Source of the DNA: Gemmatimonadota bacterium
GTDB lineage: Bacteria; Latescibacterota; UBA2968; GCA-2709665
NCBI GenBank assembly: GCA_028874335.1
Contig: JAPPJY010000088.1
Coordinates: forward strand, 72,245 to 136,244
Length of the DNA stretch: 64,000 bases
Direction of reading: 5' to 3'
The position numbers and the translations under genes were made by a program. Shown one piece after another: positions 34,789-44,451 of this stretch (position 1 is the stretch's first letter; the number at the start of each line of letters is the position of its first letter). The notes beneath the pieces were generated by a model. The model made no database searches, was not told the origin of the DNA, and saw only the letters and a program-made list of their open reading frames with translations.

Positions 34789-36151
34789 AATGGTCGTATT
34801 TCTCCGGACCCCAGTCGATTACCTGATGCTGCTGCTTCAGGATGACGGCTTTGTGAGGCGGCGCGTTTTTCATCAGAACCACGCCGGGACCGACCATGGC
34901 GCCGGGGCCGACGATGCGGCCCGGCATGAGTATGGTCCCCACGCCGGTGCGCGCGTAGTCGCCGAACAGGGCGCCCGAAAAACCGGGCGCCGGATGGCGG
35001 ACGCCCTTCACTTCAACCTGCGTCGGCCCGTCGTCGAATCGGAGCGTGCCCACCTGGGTGCCGGCGCCGAATTCCGCGCCTTCCCCGTAGATGCCGGCAA
35101 TCTGCATCTGATGGGTGATGCGGCCGCCCGCCAGAATGACGCCGCTGAATTCTCCGAGGAAGGTGATGTGATTGTTGCGGTCGACGAATCCCGATACCTT
35201 CGCGAAGGGCCCGATCCGGCAGTCGTCTCCGATGACCGTGTGCGAGGCAATCTGGGAGCCCTCGAAAACGTGCGTGTTTCTGCCGATCCAGGCGGGCCCG
35301 CTGATACGGGCCCCGCGTGAGATGGCCGCGCCCTCGTCGACGAACACCGGGCCGTCGATGTGCGCGTCGGGATCGACCCGTGCGGTGCCGGCGATACTGG
35401 AGTCCTCAAGGCGCCGGGCCATTTCCTCGGCGGCCAGACGGCAGACCGCCAGCGGCTCCCAGGGCATGTCCATATCGAAGCAGACGCCGTCGGCGCGGAC
35501 GGCGGCCGCGGGCCGGCCCTCCCGGTTCATGAGCGCCAGGGCCTCGGCGATTTCGTGGCCCTCCGGAGGCGTGACGCCGTTTTGCACGCCGGTTGCAAAA
35601 TCCGGTGTATTGCCGAGGTCCTGAAGCGCGTCGTTCCGGAATACGAAAAGGCCGGACAGCGCCGTCCCGGTGGAAGACCGGGGCTTCCAGGTGTAATCGA
35701 CGACATTTCCCACGGTATCGGTTTCAATGCGGATGCGCCGGTTGAGCTGTTCGCTGTGGTGGACGGCGGCGACCGACCGGCCGCGGAAGCCGTCCAGGAG
35801 TTGAGTAAGGACCGTCGGTTCGAAGAAGAGGTCGCCGTACACGACAAGGAAGTCGTTGCTCCCGATAAATCCTGCGGCGGCGCAGACGGCGTGGGCCGTG
35901 CCGAGTTGCTCCGGCTGTTCGATATAGGCGATTTCGCATTCGAACCGGCGGCCGTCGGAAAAATGGCTGCGTATCCTTCCGTCTCGATGGCCGACAACAA
36001 TGCCGACGTCCGTGATGCCCGCCGCCACGATTCGCTCCAGGACCCATTCCAGCAGCGGCCGGTTGCAGATGGGAAACATGGGTTTGGGCCGGTAGTGGCT
36101 GAAGGGATAGAAGCGGTCGCCTTTGCCGGCGGCCAGGATGATGGCTTTCAC
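34787..36151 (-). CDS. Sugar-nucleotide transferase with left-handed beta-helix domain
   Basis: 454 residues. N-terminal nucleotidyltransferase (AIILAAGKGDRFYPFSHYRPKPMFPI, VYGDLFF metal site) about 1-230 and hexapeptide-repeat acyltransferase-like beta-helix about 270-430 (GPVFVDEGAAISRGARISGPAWIG). This is the GlmU/RmlA-like two-domain architecture; the activated sugar is not identifiable. GTG 36151 with GGGAG upstream is chosen over 36217. Its TAA stop is formed at the family B element edge. Confidence 0.82.
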   Translation of the reverse strand: MKAIILAAGKGDRFYPFSHYRPKPMFPICNRPLLEWVLERIVAAGITDVGIVVGHRDGRIRSHFSDGRRFECEIAYIEQPEQLGTAHAVCAAAGFIGSNDFLVVYGDLFFEPTVLTQLLDGFRGRSVAAVHHSEQLNRRIRIETDTVGNVVDYTWKPRSSTGTALSGLFVFRNDALQDLGNTPDFATGVQNGVTPPEGHEIAEALALMNREGRPAAAVRADGVCFDMDMPWEPLAVCRLAAEEMARRLEDSSIAGTARVDPDAHIDGPVFVDEGAAISRGARISGPAWIGRNTHVFEGSQIASHTVIGDDCRIGPFAKVSGFVDRNNHITFLGEFSGVILAGGRITHQMQIAGIYGEGAEFGAGTQVGTLRFDDGPTQVEVKGVRHPAPGFSGALFGDYARTGVGTILMPGRIVGPGAMVGPGVVLMKNAPPHKAVILKQQHQVIDWGPEKYDH

Positions 36152-36218
36152 GTGGAAGCTCCCGGAAGTACGGTTCGTTGGTATGAATGCGGTTCGGGCG
36201 CGGCCGGTACCGGACACG

Positions 36219-37109
36219 CTACCGGATGGGCTCCGGATCGATAGGGATCACTGGCACGTCGGTGAGATCCTCCGCAAAGACGATCTGGCCTTCGAAGATG
36301 CGCGCGGCCTCGGCCACGAGGCGCTCCCGGACGCCTGGCGGCTCCAGCTGTTCGGTAACGTGGGTCAGGACGAGCGTGCCGACGCCCGCCTCGCGGGCGG
36401 TCCGGGCGGCGTCCAGGTGTCCGGAACAACAGCCAATGATGCGCGGGTCCAGTTCCACGTCGTTGATCAGGTGGCACATATGGACGAGCACGTCCGCGCC
36501 CCGCGCCAAATCCGTAAGGCGGCTCGTGGGCGCCGTATCTCCGCCGAAGACGATCGTCCCGCAGGGGGTGTCCAGCCGGTAGGCCAGGCACGTGAGTTGT
36601 GGTTGAACATGCAAGACTTCAGCCGTTTCGAGCCGCCAGTTCCCAGCCTGAATGCTCGAGCCGTCCGCCACTTCGGTGACGACGGGTTCGGGCCGTTTCC
36701 GGGGAAGGATCCCGCCCCGACGTTCGTAGACGAATTCGCTTCCCGGATGCCGTGTTCTCGCCTCGAGGTCCGGCCCGAAGGCGCCGTCGCAGCCCAGGAG
36801 CCTTTCCGTCATGCGTTTCAGCGGTGCCGGCCCGTAGACGTGGAGCTCGGGGATCTTTCCCGCGCCCTGGTCCCACCGTGTAAGCACGATACACGCGTAG
36901 TCCACGCTATGATCGTAGTGGAGGTGGGTAAGAAAGAGACGCGTCAGCGCTTCGGGCGGCGTCCCGGCTTCGAGGAGGCGCCTTGCTATACCCGGGCCGC
37001 AGTCGAACAGCAGGACTTCCTCGTCGAACGTCACGAGATAGCCGGAGCCCGCGCGATGCGTGAGCGGGGTTGGGGTTCCGGTGCCGAGAAGGGTCAGTTT
37101 CAGAGACAT
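36219..37109 (-). CDS. Metallo-beta-lactamase-fold hydrolase (RNase Z-like)
   Basis: 296 residues. Zinc motif LTHLHYDHSVDYA (HxHxDH), FDCGPG near the N-terminus, GDTAPTS (Asp ligand), and a late His (LVHMCHL, LTHV). Resembles arylsulfatase/ribonuclease Z-like phosphodiesterases. Cytoplasmic. It lies 27 bases after the aldo/keto reductase and before the nucleotidyltransferase. Specific substrate cannot be read from sequence. Confidence 0.82.
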   Translation of the reverse strand: MSLKLTLLGTGTPTPLTHRAGSGYLVTFDEEVLLFDCGPGIARRLLEAGTPPEALTRLFLTHLHYDHSVDYACIVLTRWDQGAGKIPELHVYGPAPLKRMTERLLGCDGAFGPDLEARTRHPGSEFVYERRGGILPRKRPEPVVTEVADGSSIQAGNWRLETAEVLHVQPQLTCLAYRLDTPCGTIVFGGDTAPTSRLTDLARGADVLVHMCHLINDVELDPRIIGCCSGHLDAARTAREAGVGTLVLTHVTEQLEPPGVRERLVAEAARIFEGQIVFAEDLTDVPVIPIDPEPIR

Positions 37110-37136
37110 GAGACGGATATCCGTAGTCTTTGCGGG

Positions 37137-38156
37137 TCACCGGTCCACGTCGGCGTCGAAGTGGCGGATGAGGGGGGCGAGTTCGGTCCAGAATGCCTCG
37201 TGTATGTCGACGTCACCCGCGTTGGCGTTGGCCCGGGCTTCGGCCGGTACGCGGGCGCCGGGTATGGTGGCGGCCACCTGGGGGTGGCGCGTACACCACT
37301 GCAGCGCCGCGGCAACCAGCGGTACGTCGTGGCTCGCGCAGAGGTCCCGGATTCTTGCGACGTGGTCCAGGCAGGCCGGGCTGAAATTTCGGGCAAGGTA
37401 GTTGATGCCGTCCACGGGACCCGTGGCGAGCAGTCCCCGTTCAACCGGCGTGGCAATCAGGAGACCCACGTCGTGTCTGACCGCCGCCGGCAGGATGCGG
37501 TCTTCCGCAAGCTGATTGATCAGGCTGAGCGCTTCGGGAACCACGGCGGCATCGAACTCCCCGGTTTCGATGTACCGGGCGTTGGTGTGGGGGTCATTGG
37601 TGGCGGTGCCGACAAAACGCGTGACGCCCGTATCCTGGAGTATTCGAAGGGCGCCGAGGGCGCGGTCCCTTCCCATGACTTCATCGATGGGTACGTCCAT
37701 GGCATCGTGGATATAGAGAACGTCGAAGACGTCGATTCCCAGACGCCGCCGGCTCTCCTCCACCTGCCGCATGACGGCGTCGTAGGAATGGTCCAGCCCC
37801 GCGGCCGTCTGCCCGACCTTCGTGGTGACCGTACACCGTTCCGCGAGGTCGGGACGCTGCCGCAGGGCCTCGCCGATAATGGATTCGCTGTTGCCCGAAC
37901 CGTACAGCGGGGCGGTATCAATGAGGGTGGATCCCGCCTCGATCGCCGCGTGCACCGTTGCAATTCCAAGTTCGAATTCCATATGGCTGGACCGCCCCGA
38001 GGCTCCGCGGGACGACGCGGGCCAGCCCGCGGTCCACGATTCCATGAAATCGTATTCGGTTGCCGCGCGGTTCGCGTCAGCGATGCCGATAAAGCCTGTA
38101 CCCAGGCCCACGATGGGGACTTCCAGGCCGGTTCGGCCGAGTCTTCCGGTCTTCAT
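37137..38156 (-). CDS. Aldo/keto reductase family protein
   Basis: 339 residues with the AKR barrel: RLGRTGLEVPIVGLGTGFIG, IDTAPLYGSGNSE (catalytic Asp and Tyr), VTTKVG (Lys) and the NADP-binding TIPGARVP near the C-terminus. Similar to D-threo-aldose 1-dehydrogenase-type members. About 30 residues (TEYDFMESWTAGWPASSRGASGRSSHMEFEL) are inserted between the first strand and helix, longer than usual. Probably part of sugar oxidation in the lyase cluster. Confidence 0.83.
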   Translation of the reverse strand: MKTGRLGRTGLEVPIVGLGTGFIGIADANRAATEYDFMESWTAGWPASSRGASGRSSHMEFELGIATVHAAIEAGSTLIDTAPLYGSGNSESIIGEALRQRPDLAERCTVTTKVGQTAAGLDHSYDAVMRQVEESRRRLGIDVFDVLYIHDAMDVPIDEVMGRDRALGALRILQDTGVTRFVGTATNDPHTNARYIETGEFDAAVVPEALSLINQLAEDRILPAAVRHDVGLLIATPVERGLLATGPVDGINYLARNFSPACLDHVARIRDLCASHDVPLVAAALQWCTRHPQVAATIPGARVPAEARANANAGDVDIHEAFWTELAPLIRHFDADVDR

Positions 38157-38239
38157 CGGCGGGCCTCACAGATGATCGGGATTGCGGAATCGGCGTCGGG
38201 CTTTCAGGGCCGCGTTCGGGGCGGCGTCCAAGATAGCAT

Positions 38240-38256
38240 GCGCCCGTTACGGGCGC
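38240..38256. terminator. Short GC-perfect hairpin upstream of the AKR gene
   Basis: GCGCCCG-TTA-CGGGCGC, a 7-bp perfect stem in the 5' region of the aldo/keto reductase. No T run follows; function is unknown. Confidence 0.3.
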
Positions 38257-38360
38257 AACAGGCTTCTGGTCACCGGTCAATATACCCATTCCGCGCTTGC
38301 CTTTGGTCACCGGGGGTATTATCATAATTCCGTTCTGCGCCGGTACAGTTTCAACCCTAC

Positions 38361-38685
38361 CAGCCCGTTGAAAAAGTCCATCCGGGCTACGGCCGGCCCT
38401 TGCGGTCGAAAACCTGCGTTGCGCTCCCTCGCCGAATCGCAGGATGGGACTCGGTCGCGCGCCTTGTCTTCGGCCACAATGGCAAGTGTTCTGTCCCGGA
38501 AATAGATTGCCGAAATTCGGCCGCCGAGTCGCCCGGCTGGCAAGGCGCCTGAGCAAGGCGACCTGCTCACGGTCACCGAGCGAAGGCAACGCCGCCAGAC
38601 GGGATGAATCGGCGGATGAATGGTGACATATTTCCGGGACGGGACACCAAGCCTCGCCTGCAGAGCGACTTTATCAACGGACTGC
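38361..38685. mobile_element. Composite MITE-like locus: outer element
   Basis: About 325 bp bounded by inverted repeats CAGCCCGTTGAAAAAGTC (38361-38378) and, at the right, CAGTCCGTTGATAAAGTC (reverse complement near 38668-38685), with TA just outside or at both ends. Non-coding. A second element is nested inside, so the outer unit was about 160 bp. Confidence 0.65.
38486..38647. mobile_element. MITE-like element nested in the outer element
   Basis: 162 bp with 19-bp inverted ends GTGTTCTGTCCCGGAAATA and, inverted, GTGTCCCGTCCCGGAAATA (two mismatches), flanked on both sides by CAA, consistent with a 3-bp target duplication. No coding content. Confidence 0.65.
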
Positions 38686-38706
38686 TACGCCATCAAGGAG
38701 GCGGGT

Positions 38707-39672
38707 ATGCGAAATCGACGTTGGTGCGCGGTGGTTGCGGGATGCGTGATCGCAATCACCCCGGCCCTTGCGGAGAAAGCGGCCGATGGAGACAGATGGT
38801 GGCCCTCGGAGTGGGGTCCGGACGATCAGCGGGGGGCGGCAAACCGGCTGACGCCGCAGAAGGTAATGGCGGCCGCGAAATTGATCCGGAAGGGCAAGAC
38901 CTACCAGCTCGGACGGGTATACGAACCGGGCATTCCGCTTTTCGGCAACCGTCACTACAGCCTGACCATTCCCGGCTCGCCAACCGGCGGCCCCGTGGGT
39001 GAGAACCAGCTGATCTGGTACGACGAGATGTTCAGCGGCGAGATCGGACAGGTGGGGACCCAGTTCGACGGATTGGGACATATCGGTACCCGTAAAGGCG
39101 ACCAGGACATCTTCTACAATGGATTTACACGGTCCCAGGTAGGAACGGCTTACGGACTGGAGAAACTCGGAATCGAAAACGTCGGCGTGATCTTTACCCG
39201 TGGCGTGCTGGTGGACGTGGCAAAGTACAAGGGGCTGGAGCGGCTGGAGGTGGGCTACGTGATCAGCGCGGCCGACATCGAGGGGGCCTTGAAAAAGCAG
39301 GCGGTGGCGGTCACGGAAGGCGACATCGTGCTGATCCGCACGGGCCACGGAAAACTGTGGATGGTCGACAACGAGACCTACAACTCGGGCCAGCCGGGCA
39401 TCGGTCTGGAAGCCGCGCGTTGGCTGCTTGAAAGGAAGATCGTCATGGTCGGCGCCGATACCTGGGCGGTCGAGGCTGTGCCCGGTGAAGACGCGGAAGG
39501 CGCATTCCGCGTACACGAGTTGCTGATCCAGCGTAACGGGGTCTATATCCTGGAGAACCTGGACCTGGACGGCCTGGCGGCGGACGATGTCTACGAGTTT
39601 GCGTTCGTATTTGCGCCGCTGCGGCTGAAGGGCGCCACCGGGTCGCCGGGAAATCCGTTTGCAGTCAGGTAG
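38707..39672 (+). CDS. Exported cyclase-family protein
   Basis: 321 residues of the cyclase family (kynurenine formamidase-type): GTQFDGLGHIGTR is the metal motif (HxGTHxDxxxH, where the first ligands are altered), followed by GVLVDVAKYKG and GDIVLIRTGHGKLW. A signal peptide (WCAVVAGCVIAITPALA) makes it exported. The start at 38707 has AAGGAGG 8 bases upstream. Possible hydrolysis of a cyclic or N-formyl amide. Next gene is an Nramp-like transporter. Confidence 0.82.
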   Translation: MRNRRWCAVVAGCVIAITPALAEKAADGDRWWPSEWGPDDQRGAANRLTPQKVMAAAKLIRKGKTYQLGRVYEPGIPLFGNRHYSLTIPGSPTGGPVGENQLIWYDEMFSGEIGQVGTQFDGLGHIGTRKGDQDIFYNGFTRSQVGTAYGLEKLGIENVGVIFTRGVLVDVAKYKGLERLEVGYVISAADIEGALKKQAVAVTEGDIVLIRTGHGKLWMVDNETYNSGQPGIGLEAARWLLERKIVMVGADTWAVEAVPGEDAEGAFRVHELLIQRNGVYILENLDLDGLAADDVYEFAFVFAPLRLKGATGSPGNPFAVR

Positions 39673-39734
39673 ACCGGTCCTGATTCGACCGTGTGCGTGT
39701 GCGGTCGTGCGCTAATGCAGATGTGGGGTATCCC

Positions 39735-41207
39735 GTGACGCCTGATGAACAGAAACAGCGATTTCCGGAACTGGCGCCTGAGTTGAGCTCGCGGCGGGCG
39801 ATGGACTTCCTGAAGTTCTTCGGGCCCGGAGCCGTGATCGCGTCGGTGACGATCGGTAGCGGGGAGACGGTGTGGGCGTCGCGCAGCGGGGCGATTTTCG
39901 GCTATGCGATGTTCTGGGCGTTCAGTCTCTTCTGTCTCACGAAGGGGGTGCAGGTCTACACCGCGGCGCGGTACATGACGCTCACCGGCGAACATCCGAT
40001 GGAGCGGTGGGCAGCCTTGCCCGGTCCGCGCGGGCTGTTTCCGGGCATCATCGGCGTGGTGGTTATGGTGGCATTTCCATTCTATCTGGCTAGCCTCCCG
40101 ATCATGCTCGGCACGATCACGTCGTGGGTGCTGTTCGGTGACCCGGGGTTGTACCCCCACGCCATCGCGATCGCGTTCATCTTACTGCTTGCGGCGTTGA
40201 CCCTGATGCAGAGTTACGGGTTTCTGGAACGCGTTCAGTTGACGCTCGTCGGCTCGATGCTGGTGGTCATGCTGATCGCGACGATTGCCGTCAATCCGGA
40301 CTGGCTGTCTGTACTTGCCGGCGCGATAACGCCTGCCCTGCCGGATTACCCGCAGTGGGTCAAGTCGAACCCGGCATTTGCCGACCGTACGCTGATCGTG
40401 GAGATGGTCGCGTATATGGGTGTCATGGGCGGTGGCGTACAGGATTACGTGGGCTATCTGGGCATGATGAGAGAAAAGGCATGGGGTTTGATCGGCAGGG
40501 CGACGGGTGGAAGCCGGAGGCCGGCGCCGGCCGACGACGAGAGCAACGTGCAACTGGGGCTGAGGTGGCTGAAGGCCCCACTCATCGACTGTACGGTATC
40601 CTTCGGCAGCGTGCTGGTGTTCACCGCGACGTTTCTCATCCTCGGGGCAACGCTGCTGCATACGAACCGGATCGTCCCGTCCGGAATGGATCTCTACAAC
40701 TACCAGGTGGTCTTCCTCACGCAGCTTCATCCGGGCCGGACGGCGCAACTCCTCCTGTCGGCGCTTTACAAGGCCGGTGTTTTCTTCGCGATATTCGGTA
40801 CGGTCTACGGCGCGTTCGAACTCTACGTGAGGACCGCGCACGAATGCGTTCGTTCCACACGGCCGCAGTGGCGGGACCTCACCCTGGGCAGGATGCGACT
40901 GTGGACGCTAGGCTATTCGGGCGTCGCGGCAATAGGGCTCGTGATCTACGCCTGGTGGACGGCAACCCAGGATCCCCGCGGCGTGGGATGGAACCCGATT
41001 TCAATGATGACCATTCCGCTCCACGTCACCGGGGTTCTGCTGGCCGGGCCATGGTGCTTTGCCATGGTTTGGACCGATCGCAGATACCTTCCCCGACCGT
41101 TCAGGATGGGTCCGTTGCTCGTCACGCTCAATATTCTGTGCGGCATCGTGTTCACGTACTTCGGCGTACTGGCCGTTATCGAGGATTTCAAACCGTTCTT
41201 CCGGTAA
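39735..41207 (+). CDS. Nramp-like membrane transporter
   Basis: 490 residues, about 11 transmembrane helices (for example GIIGVVVMVAFPFYLASLPIML, FILLLAALTLMQ, LILGATLL, VIYAWW). Residues 20-60 contain GPGAVIASVTIGSGETVWASRSG, which resembles the DPGN metal-site helix of Nramp Mn/Fe transporters but with a changed first residue (GPG), typical of divergent Nramp-like branches of unknown ion. GTG 39735 is taken as the start. It probably forms an operon with the cyclase gene, 62 bases upstream. Confidence 0.8.
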   Translation: MTPDEQKQRFPELAPELSSRRAMDFLKFFGPGAVIASVTIGSGETVWASRSGAIFGYAMFWAFSLFCLTKGVQVYTAARYMTLTGEHPMERWAALPGPRGLFPGIIGVVVMVAFPFYLASLPIMLGTITSWVLFGDPGLYPHAIAIAFILLLAALTLMQSYGFLERVQLTLVGSMLVVMLIATIAVNPDWLSVLAGAITPALPDYPQWVKSNPAFADRTLIVEMVAYMGVMGGGVQDYVGYLGMMREKAWGLIGRATGGSRRPAPADDESNVQLGLRWLKAPLIDCTVSFGSVLVFTATFLILGATLLHTNRIVPSGMDLYNYQVVFLTQLHPGRTAQLLLSALYKAGVFFAIFGTVYGAFELYVRTAHECVRSTRPQWRDLTLGRMRLWTLGYSGVAAIGLVIYAWWTATQDPRGVGWNPISMMTIPLHVTGVLLAGPWCFAMVWTDRRYLPRPFRMGPLLVTLNILCGIVFTYFGVLAVIEDFKPFFR

Positions 41208-41266
41208 CGGCGCTTACGCGGGATTACCCCACCCTCACGTCAGATGACATCCGTTGTCCATCCGCC

Positions 41267-43453
41267 ATGAAGTCAAATTCCGAGACCGGGAGTGGCCCGG
41301 CCGGGGTCACGCTGAGGGACGTCTGTCTTGCCGCAATGGCCCTGGCGCTCGTTGCGGCGGCTGTCCTTGCGCTGCCGGGCCGGCTGGGCAGAGGCGAGCG
41401 GATGGATCGGCTGGGGCGGGCTGAGGCCCTGATAGCTCGTACCGCGTACCGGAACGCGTTGCAGATCCTTTCCGGAATGGACCTGACCGGAATGGACGAG
41501 TGGGCGGTTCGCAGGGCGCGGCTTCAACGGGCGCTGTGCCTGAAGGCGCTCGGGCGCTTTGAAGACGCATTGACCGGATTTCGCGCCGTGCAGGCGGCGT
41601 CCGAGTCCATTCGCGACTACATGGATTTCTGGCAGGCAGAATGCCACCGGGAGCTCGGACGGCCCGACAGCGCACTGGTGTATTATACGCGGGTTGTCGA
41701 TGCGCGGCCATCGGGGCGCCTGTTGGAAGACGCGGCGCTCCTGGCGGCCGGACTTCATCTGCAGGCGGGAGACGGGCCGGCGGCGGCGCTGATGTACCGC
41801 CGGTTACCCGACGGAAGCGACCAGAAGGTGAGGGCGCTGGCGGGCCTTGCAGCCGCGCTGGACGATTCAGGAGATCCCGCGGAGGCGCGGCGAATGCGGC
41901 TGCGAGTGGTGCGCGACCATCCGGAGTCGCCGGAGTCGCTGGACGCGTTGGGTTCGATGGGGCGATTGGGTACGGCGCCGGAACGGTTTTACGGGGCGAT
42001 CGCGTACTCGAGCCACGGTCGTTTTCAGGAAGCCGTGCGACTGTTCCGCCAGATCGTCAGGGAGTCCGGTCAGACCGGCTGGCGGGGTCGGGCGCAACAC
42101 GAACTGGGACTTGCACACTTCAGACAAAGGGAATACCGAACGGCGCAGCGGGCGTTTCAGGATGCCCATCGGCTGTTCCGGGTGCCTGAAGCGCTATTCT
42201 ATCTGGGGCGCTGTTCCGTAAAACTGGGGCGTGATATCGAGGCGGCCGGACAGTTCCAATCCTTCGCGCACCGGTATCCCGCGACCCCCGGGGCTGCGGA
42301 AGCGCTCTGGCAGGCGGCAATGGCCTATGAGCGGCGGGGGAGGCGCGCAAAGGCGCGCGAGGTGTTTCTGAATCTTGCTGCCCGGTACCCCAAAAGCGGT
42401 CTCGCGGACCGCGCCAGGTGGCGGGCGGGCTATGCGCTCTACCGTCTGGGACGGTTCGATGAGGCGGCGCGGGTCTTTGTGCAGCTGGCGGACCGGACGT
42501 CGGAAAACTACATGCGGGACCAGGGCGCCTACTGGGCCGGCAAGGCCTATGGGCGAGCCGGTCGTCCTGAGACGGGCGCCAGATGGCTGCGGCGTTCGGC
42601 GGCCGGTTTTCCAACCTCGTACTATGCTTCCCGGGCGCGCGCGATTCTGAAGTTGAAGGACCGCGCGCATCAACCGGTTCCGGCATCTCCGGGCGCGCGC
42701 AAGCGGCTGCCGATGTATGTACCGTCGCCGTTTCTGTTGAAAGGAGACAGGCTGGCGGACCTGGGGCTTTACGAGGAATCCGAACAGGAATACAGACACG
42801 CGGGTTGGGCACACAGAAACGAGATACACGCGCTGGGTGAACTGCAGCGGCGATTCGAACGTATCGGCGCGATGAACCAGGCGTTCCGGATCTCCGGCCG
42901 GATCGTCAATCTGGATCGCGAACGGGGAACACCGGTTTCACTCGCTTCGTTTCGCAGACTGTACCCGATCTACTACTGGGGCGAAATAAGCCGCGCCGCT
43001 AGGGGCCTCGAATTGGACCCCAACCTTGTTCTCGCGATCATACGCCAGGAGAGCGCATTCGATGAAATGGCGTTGTCCAGAGCGGGTGCCCGCGGGCTGA
43101 TGCAGGTGATGCCGGCAACGGGACGTCAGGTTGCGCGAAAACTGCGTCTCAAGGGTTATTCTGCCGAAGACCTGTGGGATCCGAACACGTCCATTCGGCT
43201 TGGGGCCAGTCACCTTGCCGATCATTTCCGGTATTTCAGAAACAGCAGGGACCGAAGGCTCGGCCTGGCGTTGTCGGCGTACAACGCGGGATTGGATGTG
43301 GCGCGGAAATGGTCCGGTCGCCTCCCGGCGAACGACGTGGACGAGTTCATCGAGAGCATTCCGTACCGGGAAACACGCAATTACGTCAAGCTGGTGTATC
43401 GGAATTATCAGGTTTATTCGTATCTGGAGCAGGCGACGGACGCGGGCGGATAG
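41267..43453 (+). CDS. slt: Lytic transglycosylase (Slt family)
   Basis: 728 residues. N-terminal signal or anchor segment (VCLAAMALALVAAAVLALPG), then tetratricopeptide-like helices (about 45-520), then the C-terminal SLT domain with catalytic Glu in AIIRQESAF and the GLMQVMPATG motif, ending NYVKLVYRNYQVY. It cleaves the MurNAc-GlcNAc bond in the periplasm. The frame continues upstream to 40355 across the transporter gene but has no RBS there; ATG 41267 gives the family length. High confidence. Confidence 0.88.
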   Translation: MKSNSETGSGPAGVTLRDVCLAAMALALVAAAVLALPGRLGRGERMDRLGRAEALIARTAYRNALQILSGMDLTGMDEWAVRRARLQRALCLKALGRFEDALTGFRAVQAASESIRDYMDFWQAECHRELGRPDSALVYYTRVVDARPSGRLLEDAALLAAGLHLQAGDGPAAALMYRRLPDGSDQKVRALAGLAAALDDSGDPAEARRMRLRVVRDHPESPESLDALGSMGRLGTAPERFYGAIAYSSHGRFQEAVRLFRQIVRESGQTGWRGRAQHELGLAHFRQREYRTAQRAFQDAHRLFRVPEALFYLGRCSVKLGRDIEAAGQFQSFAHRYPATPGAAEALWQAAMAYERRGRRAKAREVFLNLAARYPKSGLADRARWRAGYALYRLGRFDEAARVFVQLADRTSENYMRDQGAYWAGKAYGRAGRPETGARWLRRSAAGFPTSYYASRARAILKLKDRAHQPVPASPGARKRLPMYVPSPFLLKGDRLADLGLYEESEQEYRHAGWAHRNEIHALGELQRRFERIGAMNQAFRISGRIVNLDRERGTPVSLASFRRLYPIYYWGEISRAARGLELDPNLVLAIIRQESAFDEMALSRAGARGLMQVMPATGRQVARKLRLKGYSAEDLWDPNTSIRLGASHLADHFRYFRNSRDRRLGLALSAYNAGLDVARKWSGRLPANDVDEFIESIPYRETRNYVKLVYRNYQVYSYLEQATDAGG

Positions 43454-43501
43454 CGCGCAGGGGTCGCCTGGCGCCACGCCGGAACCATCGGAGGTTACAC
43501 C

Positions 43502-43717
43502 ATGTCAAAAGGCGATGAACGCCGCATCTGGGTGGCGCTGGAGGACTTGTTCATTCTGCTGTCGATATTCGCGCTCTGGCCCGTGATTCTGGGATGGGAA
43601 GGGTGGGTGTGGGAGGTGTTGAAATATCTCGCCGTGGCGGGTCTGGTCTGGATCTTCGTGCGTCGGGTGAGGCGTTACCAGCGCCGTCCGAAAGTCGATG
43701 GTTCCGGATCGGATTGA
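43502..43717 (+). CDS. Small two-helix membrane protein
   Basis: 71 residues with two predicted transmembrane helices (LEDLFILLSIFALWPVILGW and EVLKYLAVAGLVWIFV), then a basic tail RRVRRYQRRPK. GGAGG precedes the ATG by 7 bases, and codon use fits the neighbours, so it is likely real. Follows the lytic transglycosylase by 48 bases. No recognised family. Confidence 0.7.
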   Translation: MSKGDERRIWVALEDLFILLSIFALWPVILGWEGWVWEVLKYLAVAGLVWIFVRRVRRYQRRPKVDGSGSD

Positions 43718-43766
43718 TCGACGGGACGCGCGCGGGACTCCGAATCTTCCAACCGCCATACCCGGT

Positions 43767-44357
43767 TCAGATAAACCGGCTCAGCAACGGGAACGCGGAC
43801 TGAAGGGCTTTTCCCCGGTGACTGAGCCGGTTTTTTTCTTCGGGCGGCAGTTCCGCAAACGTCCGCCGTTCGCCCGAAACCAGGAACAGGGGATCGTACC
43901 CGAATCCGCCGGTTCCTCGCGGGTCGCGCAGAATCCTCCCCTCGGCCGCGCCCTGCGCCGTCTGAACGCTACCGTCGGGCGCGCCGACGGCAATCACGCA
44001 ACGGAAACGCGCTGTACGTTGTTCGTCGGGGATGTTTTCGAGGAGCCGGAGCAGCTTGCGGTTGTTCTGCTCGTCGGTGGCCCTTTCGCCCGCGAATCGC
44101 GCGGAATAGACTCCCGGAGTACCGTCGAGCGCGTCCACCTCCAGGCCGGAGTCGTCGGCGAGGGACACGTGGCCCGTATGGTATGCTACGGCAAGCGCTT
44201 TCTTGATTGCGTTGGCCTCGAATGTCCTGCCGTCCTCCACAATATCCCCGACTCCAGGGAAGTCGGCGAGAGAAAGCAGCCCGACTACCGACCCGAGTAT
44301 TTCCCGGATCTCTCTGAGCTTGCCGGGATTCTTCGTGGCGACCACGAGATACGTCAT
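43767..44357 (-). CDS. rdgB: XTP/dITP diphosphatase
   Basis: 196 residues. The family N-terminus (VVATKNPGKLREIREIL), the metal/nucleotide motif DDSGLEVDALDGTPGVYSARFAG, and GGFGYDPLF are intact. It hydrolyses non-canonical purine nucleotides to monophosphates and pyrophosphate. RBS GAGGG precedes ATG 44357. Last in a minus-strand run that begins with smpB or bioB. Confidence 0.93.
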   Translation of the reverse strand: MTYLVVATKNPGKLREIREILGSVVGLLSLADFPGVGDIVEDGRTFEANAIKKALAVAYHTGHVSLADDSGLEVDALDGTPGVYSARFAGERATDEQNNRKLLRLLENIPDEQRTARFRCVIAVGAPDGSVQTAQGAAEGRILRDPRGTGGFGYDPLFLVSGERRTFAELPPEEKNRLSHRGKALQSAFPLLSRFI

Positions 44358-44451
44358 GGGATGCCCTCAACTGAAGTTGGAGCGCGACGTAGCGGAGGTG
44401 TGTATCTCTTATTGAAGCTTCCACTCCTTCCACGGACCCGGACCCCGTGTC

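Noticed and set aside
36123..38327. A 734-codon plus-strand frame opposite the MBL and AKR genes
   Set aside because: Spans two conserved minus-strand genes and has no family features.
40355..41266. N-terminal extension of the lytic transglycosylase frame over the transporter
   Set aside because: It overlaps a well-supported membrane transporter in another frame and has no RBS.
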